Assembly: GCF_024436035.1 (NCBI RefSeq)
Contig: NZ_JANFNG010000007.1
Coordinates: 1-64,000 of the forward strand
From: Streptomyces humicola
GTDB lineage: Bacteria > Actinomycetota > Actinomycetes > Streptomycetales > Streptomycetaceae
Direction of reading: 5' to 3'
Length of the DNA: 64,000 nt
Both the position numbers and the translations under genes were made by a program. Of this stretch, positions 52,999 through 61,546 are shown piece after piece; the first letter of the stretch is position 1; every line of letters starts with the position of its first letter. The notes below the pieces were generated by a model that was not told the DNA's origin, ran no database searches, and saw only the letters and a program-made list of their open reading frames with translations.

Positions 52999-53625
52999 AT
53001 GAGTCTGACGCGCGCCCCCCTCCCGCGCCCCCGACGCCGCGCCGCTGCCGCCCTCGCCGCAGCGGCGTCACTGGCGCTGGCGCTCTCCGGCTGCGGCTCG
53101 CTCTCGGGGTCCGGCAGCTCGCCGTCGGGGACCGCAGACACCAAGTTCGTCCAGGGCACGGGCGTGATCACCACCGCACCCAAGGGCCAACGCCCCACCG
53201 CCCCCGATATTTCGGGCAAAACGGTTGACGGGAAGCAGCTCTCCCTCTCCGACTTCAAGGGCAAGGTCGTCGTCCTCAACGTCTGGGGCTCGTGGTGCGA
53301 CCCGTGCCGCGCCGAGGCACCCAATCTCGCCGCGGTCGCCAAGGCGACCCAGTCCCAGGGCGTCCAGTTCGTCGGCATCAACACCCGCGACTACTCGCCC
53401 GCCCAGGCGCAGAGCTTCGAGCGCAGTTTCGGGATCACCTACCCCAGCTTCTTCGACCCCAATGGGACGCTGCTGCTGAAGTTCCCGCAAGGCAGCCTGC
53501 CCCCGCAGGCCATCCCCACCACCTTGATCATCGACCGGCAGGGGAAGATCGCGGTACGCGCGCTCACCGCGCTCACCCAGGACCAGCTGACCAAGGCGCT
53601 CGACCCGATCATCGCGGAGAAGTGA
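52999..53625 (+). CDS. resA: thiol-disulfide oxidoreductase ResA (lipoprotein)
   Basis: A 208-residue membrane-anchored thioredoxin. The lipobox is LSGC (Cys32). The active site is VWGSWCDPCRAE (Cys100, Cys103), and IPTTLIIDRQGKI contains the cis-proline. It reduces apocytochrome c cysteines outside the membrane so heme can attach. It is the first gene of the System II set resA-ccdA-resB-ccsB. The best ribosome-like sequence lies 18 bases upstream, further than usual. Confidence 0.9.
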   Translation: MSLTRAPLPRPRRRAAAALAAAASLALALSGCGSLSGSGSSPSGTADTKFVQGTGVITTAPKGQRPTAPDISGKTVDGKQLSLSDFKGKVVVLNVWGSWCDPCRAEAPNLAAVAKATQSQGVQFVGINTRDYSPAQAQSFERSFGITYPSFFDPNGTLLLKFPQGSLPPQAIPTTLIIDRQGKIAVRALTALTQDQLTKALDPIIAEK

Positions 53626-53632
53626 CGGAGAC

Positions 53633-54400
53633 GTGACACTTCTCGCCGCCGCGATCGAGACCCCCAACCAGACCGTGATGTCCGGGGCGCTGCTGCTGGC
53701 GATCCCCGTCGCGCTCGTCGGCGGCCTCGTGTCGTTCTTCTCCCCCTGCGTCCTGCCGCTCGTCCCCGGCTATCTCAGCTATGTCACCGGCGTGTCGGGC
53801 GCGGACCTCGCCGACGCCAGGCGCGGCCGGATGGCGGCCGGCGCATCGCTGTTCGTGCTCGGCTTCACCGCCGTCTTCGTCTCCAGCGGCGTGCTCTTCG
53901 ACAGCTTCGCTTACACCCTTCAGGCGCACAGGGACGCCATCGACAAGGTGCTCGGCGCGCTGACCATCGTGCTCGGGCTTGCTTTCATGGGGGCGCTGCC
54001 CGGCGTCTTCCAACGTGAGTTCCGGCTCCACAAGCGGCCGTCGATCGGGCTCGCGGGCGCACCCCTGCTCGGGGTCCTCTTCGGCATCGGCTGGACACCG
54101 TGCATCGGGCCGACGCTCTCAGCGGCGCTCGCGCTGTCCGCGGCACAGGCGAGCGCGGCACGCGGCGCGCTGCTCGTCGCCGCGTACTGCATGGGGCTGG
54201 GCGTGCCGTTCATCGTCGCCGCGATAGCGTTCCGTAGGGCGCTCGGTGCGTTCGCGTTCGTCAAGCGGCATTACGCATGGGTGATGCGGATCGGCGGCGG
54301 GATGCTCGTCGTCGTCGGTCTGCTGCTCGTCACGGGGGCCTGGGACCGGATCGTCTACCAGATGCAGATCTGGTCCACCGGCTTCAATGTGGGGATCTGA
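53633..54400 (+). CDS. ccdA: cytochrome c biogenesis protein CcdA
   Basis: A 255-residue membrane protein with six or seven helices that passes electrons from cytosolic thioredoxin to ResA. The redox cysteines are in FFSPCVLPLVPGYLSY and GIGWTPCIGPTL. Length is standard. GTG start with ACGGAG upstream, 7 bases after resA. Confidence 0.92.
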   Translation: MTLLAAAIETPNQTVMSGALLLAIPVALVGGLVSFFSPCVLPLVPGYLSYVTGVSGADLADARRGRMAAGASLFVLGFTAVFVSSGVLFDSFAYTLQAHRDAIDKVLGALTIVLGLAFMGALPGVFQREFRLHKRPSIGLAGAPLLGVLFGIGWTPCIGPTLSAALALSAAQASAARGALLVAAYCMGLGVPFIVAAIAFRRALGAFAFVKRHYAWVMRIGGGMLVVVGLLLVTGAWDRIVYQMQIWSTGFNVGI

Positions 54401-54403
54401 ATC

Positions 54404-56164
54404 ATGAGTACCACCGACCGGACCGACCGGACCGACCGGACCGAGAGGGCCGACAGGGCCGATGCGGACGCCGAGGCGATCAGCACCGCGCCGCGCGACG
54501 AGGCCGAGGAGATCTACGGCGGCGAGCAGGCCAACGCTCCCGCACAGCCGGGGCTCGGCTTCCTCGGCTGGACCCGCTGGTTCTGGCGGCAGCTGACCTC
54601 GATGCGGGTCGCGCTGATCCTGCTCTTCCTGCTCTCGCTCGCCGCGATCCCCGGCTCGCTGATCCCGCAGGAGGGCACCGACCCGGTCAAGGTCCAGGAC
54701 TTCCTGAAGAACCACACCACCCTCGGCCCGATCTACACCAAGCTCGGGTTGTTCCACGTCTACAGCTCGGTTTGGTTCGCGGCGATCTACCTGCTGCTGT
54801 TCGTCTCGCTCGCCGGTTGCATCATCCCGCGCAGTTGGCAGTACGTCGGCCAGCTGCGCGGCCGCCCGCCGCGCGCCCCGCGCAAGCTCGACCGGATGCC
54901 CGCGTACGCGACGTGGACCACCGACGCCGACCCCGACGCCGTACTGGGCGCGGCCCGGCGGCTGCTGCGCAAGCGGCGCTACCGCATCGCTCCGGGAGAA
55001 GGCTCGGTTGCCGCCGAGAAGGGCTATCTGCGCGAGGCCGGCAACCTGCTCTTCCACATCGCGCTCTTCGGGATGCTCATCGCCTTCGCCATCGCGACGC
55101 TGTACAAGTCCGACGGTGACAAGATCGTTGTCCAGGGCACGGGATTCACCAACACCCTCACGCAGTACGACGACTTCAAGCACGGTGCGCTCTTCGACCC
55201 CGACCACATGTCGCCGTTCGGCTTCACGCTCAACGCGTTCCACGCCACGTACGCCCGCTCGGGCCCGCAGAAGGGCACGGCACGCGAGTACGCCGCCGAC
55301 ATCGCCTACTTCGGCAGCGACGGCAAGAGCCACAACACGACCATCCACGTCAACCAGCCGCTGCAGATCGAGGGCAACAACGTCTATCTGACCTCGCACG
55401 GCTACGCGCCGGTGGTGACCGTCCGTGACGGCCAGGGCAACGTCGCCTACCAGGGCCCGGTCCCGTTCCTCCCGCTCGACGGCAACGCCACCTCGCAGGG
55501 CGTCATCAAGGTGCCCGACGCGGTGGGCAAGAACGGCCAGCAGGACCAGCTGGGCTTCCAGGGTTTCTTCGTACCGGACTTCGTGCCGCAGTCGGGCACG
55601 ATGTTCTCCCAGTTCCCGGCGGCCGACAATCCGGTGATGATGCTCACCGCCTACCACGGTGACCTCGGGATGGACGCCGGACTGCCGCAGAACGTCTACC
55701 AGCTCGACACCAGCAACAAGAACCTCAAGCAGTTCAAGAACGCGGACGGCAGCGCGCTGGCACAGAAGCTCACCGTCGGCCAGACCATGACGCTGCCCAA
55801 CGGTGCCGGCTCGATCCACTTCGACCGCATCGACCAGTGGGCGAGCTTCGAGATCGTCCACCAGCCCGGCGACTCGCTGGCGCTCGGCAGCGCGATCGCG
55901 ATGCTCGCCGGACTCGCCGGCTCGCTGTTCATCCAGCGGCGCCGGGTGTGGGTCCGGACGCAGCGGGACTCCGAGGGCCGCACTGTCGTGGAGCTCGCGG
56001 GACTCGGCCGCAGCGAGTCGCAGAAGGTCGGCGAGGAGCTCACGGTCCTCGTCGGCGCGCTGCACGCCGAGGCACCCTCCGTGAAACCACCGGACGAACC
56101 AGCAGAGACTTCACCTACTCCGCCTACTTCCCCTGAGGACGGCTCGGACAAGGAGCGCGCGTGA
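54404..56164 (+). CDS. resB: cytochrome c biogenesis protein ResB
   Basis: A 586-residue System II protein that works with CcsB to carry and attach heme to cytochrome c. Residues 4-25 are an expanded Asp-Arg-Thr repeat. Membrane segments follow (VALILLFLLSLAAIPGSLIPQ, SSVWFAAIYLLLFVSLAGCIIPRS), then a large extracytoplasmic domain (330-450) and a last helix near 500. The C-terminal tail is Glu/Pro-rich. It overlaps ccsB by GTGA. Confidence 0.92.
   Translation: MSTTDRTDRTDRTERADRADADAEAISTAPRDEAEEIYGGEQANAPAQPGLGFLGWTRWFWRQLTSMRVALILLFLLSLAAIPGSLIPQEGTDPVKVQDFLKNHTTLGPIYTKLGLFHVYSSVWFAAIYLLLFVSLAGCIIPRSWQYVGQLRGRPPRAPRKLDRMPAYATWTTDADPDAVLGAARRLLRKRRYRIAPGEGSVAAEKGYLREAGNLLFHIALFGMLIAFAIATLYKSDGDKIVVQGTGFTNTLTQYDDFKHGALFDPDHMSPFGFTLNAFHATYARSGPQKGTAREYAADIAYFGSDGKSHNTTIHVNQPLQIEGNNVYLTSHGYAPVVTVRDGQGNVAYQGPVPFLPLDGNATSQGVIKVPDAVGKNGQQDQLGFQGFFVPDFVPQSGTMFSQFPAADNPVMMLTAYHGDLGMDAGLPQNVYQLDTSNKNLKQFKNADGSALAQKLTVGQTMTLPNGAGSIHFDRIDQWASFEIVHQPGDSLALGSAIAMLAGLAGSLFIQRRRVWVRTQRDSEGRTVVELAGLGRSESQKVGEELTVLVGALHAEAPSVKPPDEPAETSPTPPTSPEDGSDKERA
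54413..54445. repeat. 9-bp repeat encoding Asp-Arg-Thr in resB
   Basis: ACCGACCGG is repeated three and a half times and encodes TDRTDRTDRTER at the N-terminus of ResB. Confidence 0.8.
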
Positions 56165-57255
56165 ACATCGCAGCCGGGGTCAACGAGAGCTACGCTCAGC
56201 TGAGCAACTATCTGATCTATTCGGCCATGGCCGTCTACACGCTGGCGTTCCTCGCGCACATCGCCGAGTGGCTCTTCGGCAGCCGCAGCAAGGTCGCCCG
56301 CACCTCGGCGGCGCTCGCCGCGTCCGCCGGTTCCGCTGGGTCTGCCGCACCCGCAGCACCCGCCGTGAAGGTGGCGCAGCGCGGCGGCGGGACGGCGGTC
56401 GTGGACCGCCCGAAGGTCGTCCTCCGCTCGACCTCCGACGACCGCGGCGCCACCGACGGCATCGGCGCGGCCGGCACCGACGAGCAGGGCGAGCTGTACG
56501 GTCGGATCGCCATCTCGCTCACCGTGCTGGCGTTCCTGCTGCACCTCGGCGGGGTCCTCTGCCGCGCTCTGTCGGTGGACCGGGCGCCGTGGGGCAACAT
56601 GTACGAGTTCTCCACGGCCTTCGGCGTCGTCGCGGTCGGCACGTACCTGGTGCTGCTCGCGCTGGGCAAGAGGGTCCGCTGGATCGGCCTCTTCCTCGTC
56701 GGGGCCGTCCTGCTCGACCTGGGCCTCGCCGTCACGGTCCTGTACGCCGCCTCCGACCAGCTGGTGCCCGCCCTTCACTCGTACTGGCTGTGGATCCACG
56801 TCAGTTGCGCGATGATCTCCGGCGCCATGTTCATGCTCGGGGCGCTGGCCACCTTCCTCTACCTCTTCCGGGACCGGTATGAGATCAAGGTGGCGGCCGG
56901 TCAGGGCTGCGGCAGGTTCGGCTCGATGTGGGAGCGGCTGCCGGCCGCCTCGACGCTGGACAAGTTCGCCTACAGGGCCAACGCGGCAATCTTCCCGCTG
57001 TGGACGTTCACCATCATCGCCGGGTCGATCTGGGCCGAGGCGGCGTGGGGCCACTACTGGCAGTGGGACCCGACGGAGACCTGGTCGTTCATCACCTGGG
57101 TCGTCTACGCCTGCTACCTGCACGCCCGTGCCACCGCCGGGTGGAAGGGCCGCAAGGCCGCCTACATCTCCCTGGTGGGCTTCGGGTGCTTCCTGTTCAA
57201 CTACTTCTGCATCAATATCTTCGTCGTCGGCATGCACTCGTACGCCGGCGTATGA
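56161..57255 (+). CDS. ccsB: c-type cytochrome biogenesis protein CcsB
   Basis: A 364-residue membrane protein with about eight helices. The heme-handling WWD region is WGHYWQWDPTETWSFITW, and histidines such as that in HSYWLWIHVSCAM flank it. It exports heme and joins it to apocytochrome c together with ResB. An Ala-rich cytosolic insert of about 60 residues (50-110) follows the first helix. GTG start overlaps the resB stop. Confidence 0.93.
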   Translation: MNIAAGVNESYAQLSNYLIYSAMAVYTLAFLAHIAEWLFGSRSKVARTSAALAASAGSAGSAAPAAPAVKVAQRGGGTAVVDRPKVVLRSTSDDRGATDGIGAAGTDEQGELYGRIAISLTVLAFLLHLGGVLCRALSVDRAPWGNMYEFSTAFGVVAVGTYLVLLALGKRVRWIGLFLVGAVLLDLGLAVTVLYAASDQLVPALHSYWLWIHVSCAMISGAMFMLGALATFLYLFRDRYEIKVAAGQGCGRFGSMWERLPAASTLDKFAYRANAAIFPLWTFTIIAGSIWAEAAWGHYWQWDPTETWSFITWVVYACYLHARATAGWKGRKAAYISLVGFGCFLFNYFCINIFVVGMHSYAGV

Positions 57256-57288
57256 GGCATAGGAACGGTACGAACAGCTGACGCCGCG

Positions 57289-57612
57289 TCACTCGTTCCG
57301 GTCGCGGCGAAGCCGTTCGTCGAGCGAGCGCAGGAACTCGGGGTTGTCGTCGGGAGCGACCCAGTGGACCGGCTCGGCGGGCGGCACGTGCTCGTCGTGG
57401 AGGGGATCGTGCCGCCTCGCGCGGCTGCGCGGCCGTCCCGCGACGAGCCAGGCGACCGGGCCGACCAGTACCGGGCCGAAGAGCAGAATCACGATCACCC
57501 ACGCGGGCTTGGGCAGATGGCGGATCTGCCCGTACGGCGTGCCGAGGCAGTCGACGAACGCATAGATCCACACCGCGAGCAGCATCAGCAGGGACGGCAG
57601 ATAGCTGGTCAT
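57289..57612 (-). CDS. PLDc_N domain small membrane protein
   Basis: A 107-residue protein with two membrane helices (LLMLLAVWIYAFVDCLGTP and PAWVIVILLFGPVLVGPVAWLVAGR), the PLDc_N (phospholipase D-nuclease N-terminal-like) module. A polar tail follows. No catalytic domain is present. ATG at 57612 has GGGGGAG upstream. It is convergent with ccsB and conserved between the cytochrome c and menaquinone clusters in streptomycetes. Confidence 0.85.
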   Translation of the reverse strand: MTSYLPSLLMLLAVWIYAFVDCLGTPYGQIRHLPKPAWVIVILLFGPVLVGPVAWLVAGRPRSRARRHDPLHDEHVPPAEPVHWVAPDDNPEFLRSLDERLRRDRNE

Positions 57613-57710
57613 CCTCGAAGCTCCCCCGTGCAGCGGCATTACCGGTTGCGTCGGACCGTGCCCGGCCCCCGTGGCAACTCCAGGTTAATGCGTGGCGGAT
57701 ACTGGAACGC

Positions 57711-59171
57711 ATGGCTTACGACGATCTTCGCTCGTTTCTGAGGGCGCTCGAGAGGGACGGCGACCTCAAGCGCGTCAAGGCCGAGGTCGACCCGTATCTG
57801 GAGGTCGGCGAGATCGTCGACCGGGTGAACAAGGCCGGCGGCCCCGCCCTGCTCTTCGAGAACGTACGCGGCTCGTCGATGCCGCTCGCGATGAACGTCT
57901 ACGGCACCGACCGCCGGCTGCTCAAGGCGCTCGGGCTCACGTCGTACGACGACATCAGCGAGAAGATCGCCGGACTGCTCAAGCCCGAGCTGCCGCACGG
58001 GTTCACCGGTGTGCGCGAGGCATTCGGCAAGCTCGCCGGGATGACGCACGTGCCGCCGAAGAAGGTGAAGGCCGGTGACGCGCCCGTCCAGGAGGTCGTG
58101 CTCACCGGCGACGAGGTGGATCTGGAGCGGCTGCCCGCGCTGTTCACCTGGCCGCAGGACGGCGGGTCGTTCTTCAACCTGGGCCTGACCCACACCAAGG
58201 ACCCGGAGACGGGCATCCGCAATCTGGGCCTGTACCGGCTGCAACGGCACGACCGCAACACGATCGGCATGCACTGGCAGATCCACAAGGACAGCCGCAA
58301 CCACTACCAGGTCGCGCAGCGGCGCGGCGAGCGGCTGCCGGTGGCGATCGCGTTCGGCTGCCCGCCGGCGGTGACGTACGCGGCGACCGCGCCGCTCCCC
58401 GGCGACATCGACGAATACCTCTTCGCCGGTTTCGTGCAGGGCAAGCGGGTCGAGATGGTCGACTGCAGGACGGTGCCGCTGCAGGTGCCCGCGGCCGCCG
58501 AGGTCGTCCTGGAGGGCTGGCTGGAGCCGGGGAAGACGCTGCCCGAGGGGCCGTTCGGCGACCACACCGGTTTCTACACGCCGCAGGAGCCGTTCCCCGC
58601 GCTCACCATCGACTGCGTGACGATGCGCAGACGCCCGCTGCTGCAGTCGATCGTCGTCGGGCGCCCGCCGACCGAGGACGGCCCGCTGGGGAAGGCGACC
58701 GAGCGCTTCTTCCTGCCGCTGCTGAAGATCATCGTGCCGGACATCGTGGACTACGACCTGCCGGAGGCAGGCGGTTTCCACAACTGTGCGATCGTCTCGA
58801 TCGACAAGAAGTACCCCAAGCACGCCCAGAAGGTGATGCACGCCATCTGGGGTGCGCACATGATGTCGCTCACCAAGCTGATCGTCGTCGTCGACGCCGA
58901 CTGCGACGTGCACGACTACCACGAGGTCGCATGGCGGGCCTTCGGCAACACCGACTACGCGCGCGACCTGACCGTCGTCGAGGGGCCTGTCGACCACCTC
59001 GACCACGCCTCGTACCAACAGTTCTGGGGCGGCAAGGCGGGCATCGACGCCACCAGGAAGCTGCCCGAGGAGGGCTACACCCGCGACGGCGGCTGGCCCG
59101 AGATGGTCCTGTCGGACCGGGAGACCGCCGCCAAGGTCGACCGCCGCTGGAAGGAGTACGGGCTGACGTGA
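57711..59171 (+). CDS. mqnL: menaquinone biosynthesis decarboxylase, UbiD family
   Basis: A 486-residue UbiD-type decarboxylase using prenylated FMN. Signatures are RSFLRALERDGDLKRVKAEVDP, NLGLYRLQRHDRNTIGMHWQIHKD and EGPFGDHTGFYTP; the last holds part of the Glu-Arg-Glu site. In the futalosine pathway it removes the carboxylate from the prenylated naphthoate ring. It is followed, with a 4-base overlap, by mqnP. Confidence 0.9.
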   Translation: MAYDDLRSFLRALERDGDLKRVKAEVDPYLEVGEIVDRVNKAGGPALLFENVRGSSMPLAMNVYGTDRRLLKALGLTSYDDISEKIAGLLKPELPHGFTGVREAFGKLAGMTHVPPKKVKAGDAPVQEVVLTGDEVDLERLPALFTWPQDGGSFFNLGLTHTKDPETGIRNLGLYRLQRHDRNTIGMHWQIHKDSRNHYQVAQRRGERLPVAIAFGCPPAVTYAATAPLPGDIDEYLFAGFVQGKRVEMVDCRTVPLQVPAAAEVVLEGWLEPGKTLPEGPFGDHTGFYTPQEPFPALTIDCVTMRRRPLLQSIVVGRPPTEDGPLGKATERFFLPLLKIIVPDIVDYDLPEAGGFHNCAIVSIDKKYPKHAQKVMHAIWGAHMMSLTKLIVVVDADCDVHDYHEVAWRAFGNTDYARDLTVVEGPVDHLDHASYQQFWGGKAGIDATRKLPEEGYTRDGGWPEMVLSDRETAAKVDRRWKEYGLT

Positions 59172-60091
59172 GTGCGGATTCAGCAACCTCAGATCTCTTC
59201 GACCCGGAACCGGCACCGCCGGGGAAGGTCAGGGCCTTCCTGCGGCTCGTCCTCATCGAGCACTCGGTCTTCGCCCTGCCGTTCGCGTACATCGCCTCGC
59301 TGACGGCGATGCAGCGCGAGACCGCCTCGGTCCACTGGTGGCAGTTGTTCCTCGTCACCGTGGCGATGGTGGGGCTGCGCACCTTCGCGATGGCGTGCAA
59401 CCGGATCATCGACCGCGAGATCGATGCCCGCAATCCGCGCACCGCCGGGCGTGAACTGGTCACCGGCGCGGTCTCGGTGCGCTCGGCATGGACGGGCGCG
59501 CTGGTGGCCGTCGTCCTCTTCCTCGGCGCGGCGGCGCTGCTCAACCCGCTGTGCCTGGCGCTGGCGCCGATCGCCGTCGTGCCGATGGTGGTCTATCCGT
59601 ACGGCAAGCGGTTCACCAACTTCCCGCACGCGATCCTCGGGCTGGCCCAGGCGATGGGGCCGGTCGGTGCCTGGCTCGCGGTCACCGGCACTTGGTCGTG
59701 GCAGGCGGTGATCCTGGGGCTCGCCGCCGGCGTCTGGATCGGCGGCTTCGACCTGATCTTCGCCTGCCAGGACGTCGCCGCCGACCGCGCGCACGGCGTC
59801 AAGTCCGTGCCGGCGCGATTCGGCATCGCCGCGGCGCTGTACGGCGCGCGCGCCTGCCATCTGGTGACATCGGTGCTGCTCGCCTGGTACGGGGTGGCCA
59901 CCGGCGCCGGCACCTTCTGGTGGATCGGCCTGATCATCGTCGTCGTGGCGTTCCTTTACGAGCACTCGATCGTCAAGCCGCACGATCTGTCCCGGCTCAA
60001 CAGGGCGTTCTTCACCGTCAACGGATTCATCGGCATCGCCCTGTTCCTGTGCGCGCTGCTCGACCTGATGGTGCGCGGCCTCGCGCTGTGA
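59168..60091 (+). CDS. mqnP: 1,4-dihydroxy-6-naphthoate prenyltransferase-type UbiA protein
   Basis: A 307-residue UbiA-superfamily membrane prenyltransferase with about nine helices. The two Asp-rich motifs are MACNRIIDREIDARNPRT and GGFDLIFACQDVAADRAHG. It attaches the isoprenoid tail to the naphthoate intermediate. The GTG start overlaps the mqnL stop. This UbiD-UbiA-UbiX order is conserved in futalosine-pathway streptomycetes. Confidence 0.9.
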   Translation: MSADSATSDLFDPEPAPPGKVRAFLRLVLIEHSVFALPFAYIASLTAMQRETASVHWWQLFLVTVAMVGLRTFAMACNRIIDREIDARNPRTAGRELVTGAVSVRSAWTGALVAVVLFLGAAALLNPLCLALAPIAVVPMVVYPYGKRFTNFPHAILGLAQAMGPVGAWLAVTGTWSWQAVILGLAAGVWIGGFDLIFACQDVAADRAHGVKSVPARFGIAAALYGARACHLVTSVLLAWYGVATGAGTFWWIGLIIVVVAFLYEHSIVKPHDLSRLNRAFFTVNGFIGIALFLCALLDLMVRGLAL

Positions 60092-60113
60092 CGCCGGCGG
60101 ATAGGCTCGCGGT

Positions 60114-60938
60114 GTGGACGGTGTCGGCGGTGTGCACGGTATGCACGGTGTGGGAACGCAAGGCGAGGGGCGCATCCTGAACCAGGAGCGCCGGCCCTGG
60201 ATCGTCGGGGTCTCGGGCGCCTCGGGCACGCCGTACGCGGCCGCCGTGCTCCGTGCGCTGTTGCACGCGGGCGAGGCCGTCGACCTGGTGATCAGCCGTG
60301 CCGCCCGCCTCACCCTCCTTGACGAGACCGGCATCTCCTTCCGTGACGCGCACTGGCGCGAGGATCTCGGGCGCTGGCTGGCGCGCGGCGCCGACGGCAC
60401 CCCGGACGCGTTCGGCACCGGCCCGTCGGACCTGCCGGGCCTGTCGCACGTGCGGTACTGGGCCGCCGGGGATCTCGCCGCCGGGCCGTCCTCCGGCTCG
60501 TACCCGGCAAAGGGGATGCTGATCGTCCCGGCCAGCACCGCGTGCGTCGCCGGGGTCGCCCTCGGCCTGTCCAAGGACCTGCTGCAGCGCGCGGCCTCGG
60601 TGACGCTCAAGGAGCGCCGCCCGCTGGTGGTGGCCGTGCGCGAGACGCCGCTCGCCGGGCAGACGCTCCGGCACCTCGTCGCGCTCGACGAGGCGGGTGC
60701 CGTGGTGCTGCCGGCCTCCCCTGCCTTCTACGCCGGTGCGGTCACGGCGCAGGATCTGGTGGATTTCGTCGCGGGACGGGCGCTCGACGCCGCCGGTGTG
60801 CAGCACAAGCTGTACCGCCGCTGGGAGGGCGAGATCGGCGGAGGCCGCCCCCACCGGAGCCGGCCGGACGGCCACCAGGTCGATCAGCAGGACCACCAGG
60901 AGGACGGCCAGCAGGACGACCAGGATGCGGTTACCTGA
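60114..60938 (+). CDS. mqnM: UbiX-family flavin prenyltransferase
   Basis: A 274-residue flavoprotein that makes prenylated FMN for the UbiD partner. VGVSGASGTPYAAAVLRAL binds FMN; GMLIVPASTACVAGVALGLSKDLLQRAASVTLKERRPLVVAVRETPL and YAGAVTAQDLVDFV are family signatures. An Asp/Gln/His-rich tail of about 35 residues is extra. Starts at 60114 (GTG), 60141 (ATG) and 60150 (GTG) are in frame and fall in a GTG-rich repeat; the first is listed but uncertain. Confidence 0.87.
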   Translation: MDGVGGVHGMHGVGTQGEGRILNQERRPWIVGVSGASGTPYAAAVLRALLHAGEAVDLVISRAARLTLLDETGISFRDAHWREDLGRWLARGADGTPDAFGTGPSDLPGLSHVRYWAAGDLAAGPSSGSYPAKGMLIVPASTACVAGVALGLSKDLLQRAASVTLKERRPLVVAVRETPLAGQTLRHLVALDEAGAVVLPASPAFYAGAVTAQDLVDFVAGRALDAAGVQHKLYRRWEGEIGGGRPHRSRPDGHQVDQQDHQEDGQQDDQDAVT

Positions 60939-61022
60939 CCCGACGTGCCTTAGATTCTTATCGGCACCTTCGATTCCTCGGTAGGTGCCGGACCAGCGAT
61001 GCGATGGGAAGGCTCCGGGTAC

Positions 61023-61478
61023 ATGGACGCGGTGGACAGGCAGCTCATCCAGGCTCTCCGCGAGAACGGAAGGGCCTCCTACGCCGAGCTCGGCCGGCTC
61101 GTCGGACTCTCCGGCCCCAGCGTCACCGATCGCATCAACCGGTTGGAGCAAGCCGGGGTCATCACCGGCTATCGGGCCACCGTCAACCCGGCGGCGCTCG
61201 GCCTCGGAGCCACCGCTCTCGTCGGCATCCAGCTGAGCGACGCCGCCGATCACGAGGACGTGGCCCAGCGGATGAACGATCTGGAGGAGATCGAGGACTG
61301 CTGGTTCATCGCGGGTGACGATTCGTTCATGCTCAAGGTCCGCGTCCCGGACGTCGACGGGCTCGAACACACCATCAGGCGGCTCTCCGGAATCAAGGGC
61401 GTGGCACGGACCCGTACCACCGTCGTGCTGTCGACGAAGTGGGAGAACCGGGTCGGGGAGCTGCCCAGCGAGGCCTGA
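61023..61478 (+). CDS. Lrp/AsnC-family transcriptional regulator
   Basis: A 151-residue regulator: winged helix MDAVDRQLIQALRENGRASYAELGRLVGLSGPSVTDRINRLEQAGVITGYRA, then an amino-acid-binding RAM domain (FIAGDDSFMLKVRV). The ATG at 61023 has GGGAAGG upstream and gives the standard N-terminus. Its conserved place between mqnM and mqnE suggests a role in menaquinone or aromatic metabolism, but that is inference. Confidence 0.88.
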   Translation: MDAVDRQLIQALRENGRASYAELGRLVGLSGPSVTDRINRLEQAGVITGYRATVNPAALGLGATALVGIQLSDAADHEDVAQRMNDLEEIEDCWFIAGDDSFMLKVRVPDVDGLEHTIRRLSGIKGVARTRTTVVLSTKWENRVGELPSEA

Positions 61479-61546
61479 CCGGTGGGGGGTCGGAGGCAGG
61501 GCGTAGTCTCGGTCGGGCAGTGTGATTGAAGGAGGCGGGAGACGGC

